64,000 bases of DNA from Alphaproteobacteria bacterium (GTDB taxonomy: Bacteria > Pseudomonadota > Alphaproteobacteria > Rhodobacterales > Rhodobacteraceae), in assembly GCA_030426685.1 (NCBI GenBank), contig JAUHYC010000004.1:62001-126000 (forward strand). Direction: 5' to 3'. A model generated the notes under the pieces. It searched no databases. It was not told the origin of the DNA and worked only from the letters and a program-made list of their open reading frames with translations. Of the stretch, positions 62,086-64,000 are shown piece after piece. Within the stretch, counting starts at the first letter, position 1. Each line of letters opens with the position of its first letter. The translations under genes and the position numbers were made by a program.

Positions 62086-63462
62086 ATGCCAGGGAACAAG
62101 GCCCGGACCGGGTTGGACTCATTTCTAAACGCTCCGCTTGCGCGAACGTTGTGGAACCGGCGGACAAAGCGCGTCAGTCGCGGGTCAGATGTCGTTGCCG
62201 GTTCGCTAAGCTGGACTTCTCAGAATGACCGCGCGCCCCTGTCGCCCCTGCAGGAGGCGATCCTGATCGCCGCAACCGGGGCTAGTGGCCTTACGATGCC
62301 GGACCGGCCTTTTTTTGATGATGAAAGCGGCGATCCGATCATGTCCAAGCCAAATCTGGTGATGGAAGGACGTACCGCAGGCAGCCCCGATAACGCTCAG
62401 GGCACTCATTTCTTCATGATCAATGACAGCGGCACCTACTTTCTACGTCGCCTCGATCTGCTTGAAGGGGGAACCGGGAACTGGACGCCTGAGGTTCTGA
62501 TCGAGCGCGCGGAACAGGCGAAGGTACGACTCCTCGACCGGCGCATTGATGTGCCGGAGGGCATGCGTGATTTTCCGGCCTATCTGGATTCAAACCGGTT
62601 TCTGTCGAATACACCCGGGTCCACAATCTTCTTTCCCGTCGTTGACCTGTCCTACCAATACATCAATGCCCTTATGTATATCCTGACCCAGCCCGACAAG
62701 GCGCGCCCCGTCATAGTGGATGACCGCAACTTCTATCGTCCCGCCGGTGTGAAACAGTGGATCGACAACGGTTTTCTGAACCCCGATATCAAGATCCCGT
62801 TGGGTGTTCTTGGGCAGATGCGAACCCAGATCGAGGCCGATCTTCTGATCCAGAACCTGTTTCTGGTGACCGAGGCGCTGGGTCTGGGAGGCTGGATTCA
62901 TGCGGCCATTTCCCCACCGGTTCTGATGGGCGACCCAAAATTCAGTGATCGCTTTGGCACCATGATGGGCTTTGACTACGTTACACCCAAATGGCGGTTG
63001 ATGGATCTGTTGCGCTGGCACACTTTGCCGATCGCGGCGATGAAACATGTACGTGCCCACGCGGTGGGATTGCGCCACCACGGAGAACATCTGATCAAGG
63101 GCAAATGCCCGCCCTATTACCCGACTATGTCCGATGCCGTCGATGCCGTTGTCTCTGGCAAGTTCGGACCTGACGGGATCTACAAAAATGCGGCCGTGTT
63201 TGAGCAGATATACAAAGACGACTTTGGCAGCAAATATCTGGAAGAGGCCGCAGAATACGAACAGGACATCATCAATTGCGCCCGCGATATCTGCACCTAC
63301 ATCTATGAAACCCACGGGCGCTTCCCGGCCCATTGCGAGGCCATTCACGCACCCGGCATCTGGTTGCAGACCCATCGCGTGGAAAATGAATACTACGACG
63401 CCTTTTTCCGGAACGGTCTGACCGCAGCACAGCGCGAACACGACTCGAACTGGGAAGCATGA
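62086..63462 (+). CDS. Nitroreductase-like protein of unknown substrate
   Basis: Protein of 458 residues, soluble, three bases after the catalase-dioxygenase stop. The segment ADLLIQNLFLVTEALGLGGW (near residue 265) and the early LSPLQEAILIAATGASGL resemble the core of nitroreductase-fold flavoproteins, but the protein is twice the usual length and I cannot see the full FMN site. It is probably part of the same pathway as the two upstream genes. The C-terminal 100 residues (AEYEQDIINCARDICTYIYE) are helical and unassigned. Confidence 0.65.
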   Translation: MPGNKARTGLDSFLNAPLARTLWNRRTKRVSRGSDVVAGSLSWTSQNDRAPLSPLQEAILIAATGASGLTMPDRPFFDDESGDPIMSKPNLVMEGRTAGSPDNAQGTHFFMINDSGTYFLRRLDLLEGGTGNWTPEVLIERAEQAKVRLLDRRIDVPEGMRDFPAYLDSNRFLSNTPGSTIFFPVVDLSYQYINALMYILTQPDKARPVIVDDRNFYRPAGVKQWIDNGFLNPDIKIPLGVLGQMRTQIEADLLIQNLFLVTEALGLGGWIHAAISPPVLMGDPKFSDRFGTMMGFDYVTPKWRLMDLLRWHTLPIAAMKHVRAHAVGLRHHGEHLIKGKCPPYYPTMSDAVDAVVSGKFGPDGIYKNAAVFEQIYKDDFGSKYLEEAAEYEQDIINCARDICTYIYETHGRFPAHCEAIHAPGIWLQTHRVENEYYDAFFRNGLTAAQREHDSNWEA

Positions 63463-63819
63463 GCCTTAGAACCTTTCGGTAAGAACCGCGTCCTTGGCCG
63501 TGGGCCGGTCGACCTCGGGCACTGCTATCTTGCTACATATTGCCCAAGCGAATTCTCGACCAGTGACCAGTAGCGTCAGGTCTGCGAACCGTCGAAGGAA
63601 ACCACCCTTTGTCAAATCCCATGCCGAGGTTTCGCGCGGATCAAGCCGAGGATTCATGTGCCAACGCCAGCTCAAGTTGAACGCTGCACCAATTGGTCTG
63701 AATGACATCCACTATCTTGTCTGCGGCATCAGGTTCGGTTGCGTTGCAAATGACCGAGACACGCATCATCCATTCACCGCGCGCGAGCAGTATTGAGAGC
63801 TCAGAGGTGATCGGTCATC
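63463..63819. other. Intergenic region before cysK
   Basis: About 350 bases between converging genes. The two ORFs of the track here (63466-63708 minus, 63494-63796 plus) overlap each other in opposite directions and have no ribosome site or recognisable product. I see no clear terminator. Confidence 0.5.
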
Positions 63820-64000
63820 TCAGGACATCTGATAGCCAGGTGTGGATTGCGAGATGGAAATCTCTTCATCCGTCATCTCTTCGGCTATCCCTTCGAACAA
63901 TGGGGTGCTGAGATACCGTTCGCCAGTATCGGGCAACATGCAAAGCACGGATGCGCCTTGTTCAGCCTTCTCGGCAATGCCCACGGCGATGGCAAAGGTT
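63820..64000 (-). CDS. cysK: Cysteine synthase A, C-terminal 59 codons (cut by window edge)
   Basis: On the minus strand the frame is open from the window edge and ends at TCA 63820-63822. It reads FAIAVGIAEKAEQGASVLCM, then LPDTGERYLSTPLFEG and ends STPGYQMS. LPDTGERYLST is the C-terminal signature of O-acetylserine sulfhydrylase, the PLP enzyme that makes cysteine from O-acetylserine and sulfide. It is missing from the ORF track because it runs off the window. Only the C-terminus is visible, so the CysK/CysM distinction rests on this motif. Confidence 0.9.
   Translation of the reverse strand, partial: TFAIAVGIAEKAEQGASVLCMLPDTGERYLSTPLFEGIAEEMTDEEISISQSTPGYQMS

Overview
The window is a high-GC chromosomal segment from an alphaproteobacterium, almost certainly a member of the Rhodobacterales (Roseobacter group). 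The evidence is the syntenic housekeeping block murA - DUF2948 - hisD - UPF0262 - low-molecular-weight phosphatase and, further on, infA - maf - rng - yacG - tRNA-Phe, the GlpSTPQUV-type glycerol importer, the aglEFGAK alpha-glucoside operon, and the general codon use. No species can be named from sequence alone. || Layout. 1-3.1 kb: an unrecognised protein cut by the window edge, a DUF3726 protein and an Ldh2-family dehydrogenase, in one operon. 3.1-8.1 kb: tRNA-Thr, a small basic protein, then murA, DUF2948, a GNAT, hisD, UPF0262 and a phosphatase. 8.1-25.8 kb: about 17.7 kb of accessory DNA that separates the phosphatase from infA, its usual neighbour as I know this order. It starts with a methyltransferase-glycosyltransferase fusion. 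Next comes a fossil zone: a diverged copy of the phosphatase tail, a SnoaL-like gene broken in two, IS30 and IS5 transposase remnants and a ParDE toxin-antitoxin pair. After that come the glycerol ABC importer, a BlaI/M56 pair, an NhaC antiporter, a GlxA/GbdR-type regulator, an SRAP protein, a lipoprotein and a nitrilase-family amidohydrolase. 25.8-28.0 kb: infA-maf-rng-yacG and tRNA-Phe. 28.0-29.1 kb: a 1.1-kb mini-island bounded by a 45-bp duplication of the tRNA-Phe 3' end, with one orphan gene and no integrase. 29.1-29.9 kb: AT-rich DNA without a supported gene. || 29.9-38.9 kb: alpha-glucoside uptake and hydrolysis (beta-glucosidase and LacI regulator leftward; aglEFGAK rightward) with LacI-type operators between. 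38.9-40.3 kb: a MATE exporter. 40.4-50.0 kb: a probable catabolic locus for a small nitrogenous or ring compound: XRE-cupin regulator, AhpD-like protein, amino-acid-type ABC importer, Rieske ferredoxin plus desaturase-like di-iron hydroxylase, a NicX/M29-fold protein, a LysR regulator flanked by two matching LysR-type boxes, and a Rieske oxygenase. || 50.1-63.5 kb is the most unusual part. A 911-residue protein joins an SGNH hydrolase, a trypsin-like protease and an endonuclease/exonuclease/phosphatase (EEP) domain, with all three active sites apparently intact. It sits beside a seven-helix membrane protein and three divergent membrane or exported proteins of unknown function. Next is a ThDP carboligase, a 941-residue fusion of a catalase-like domain with a cyclooxygenase/alpha-dioxygenase domain that keeps the catalytic Tyr-x-x-His, and a nitroreductase-like protein. 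That cassette resembles an oxylipin pathway in the way coral catalase-lipoxygenase fusions do. The window closes in the 3' end of cysK on the minus strand.
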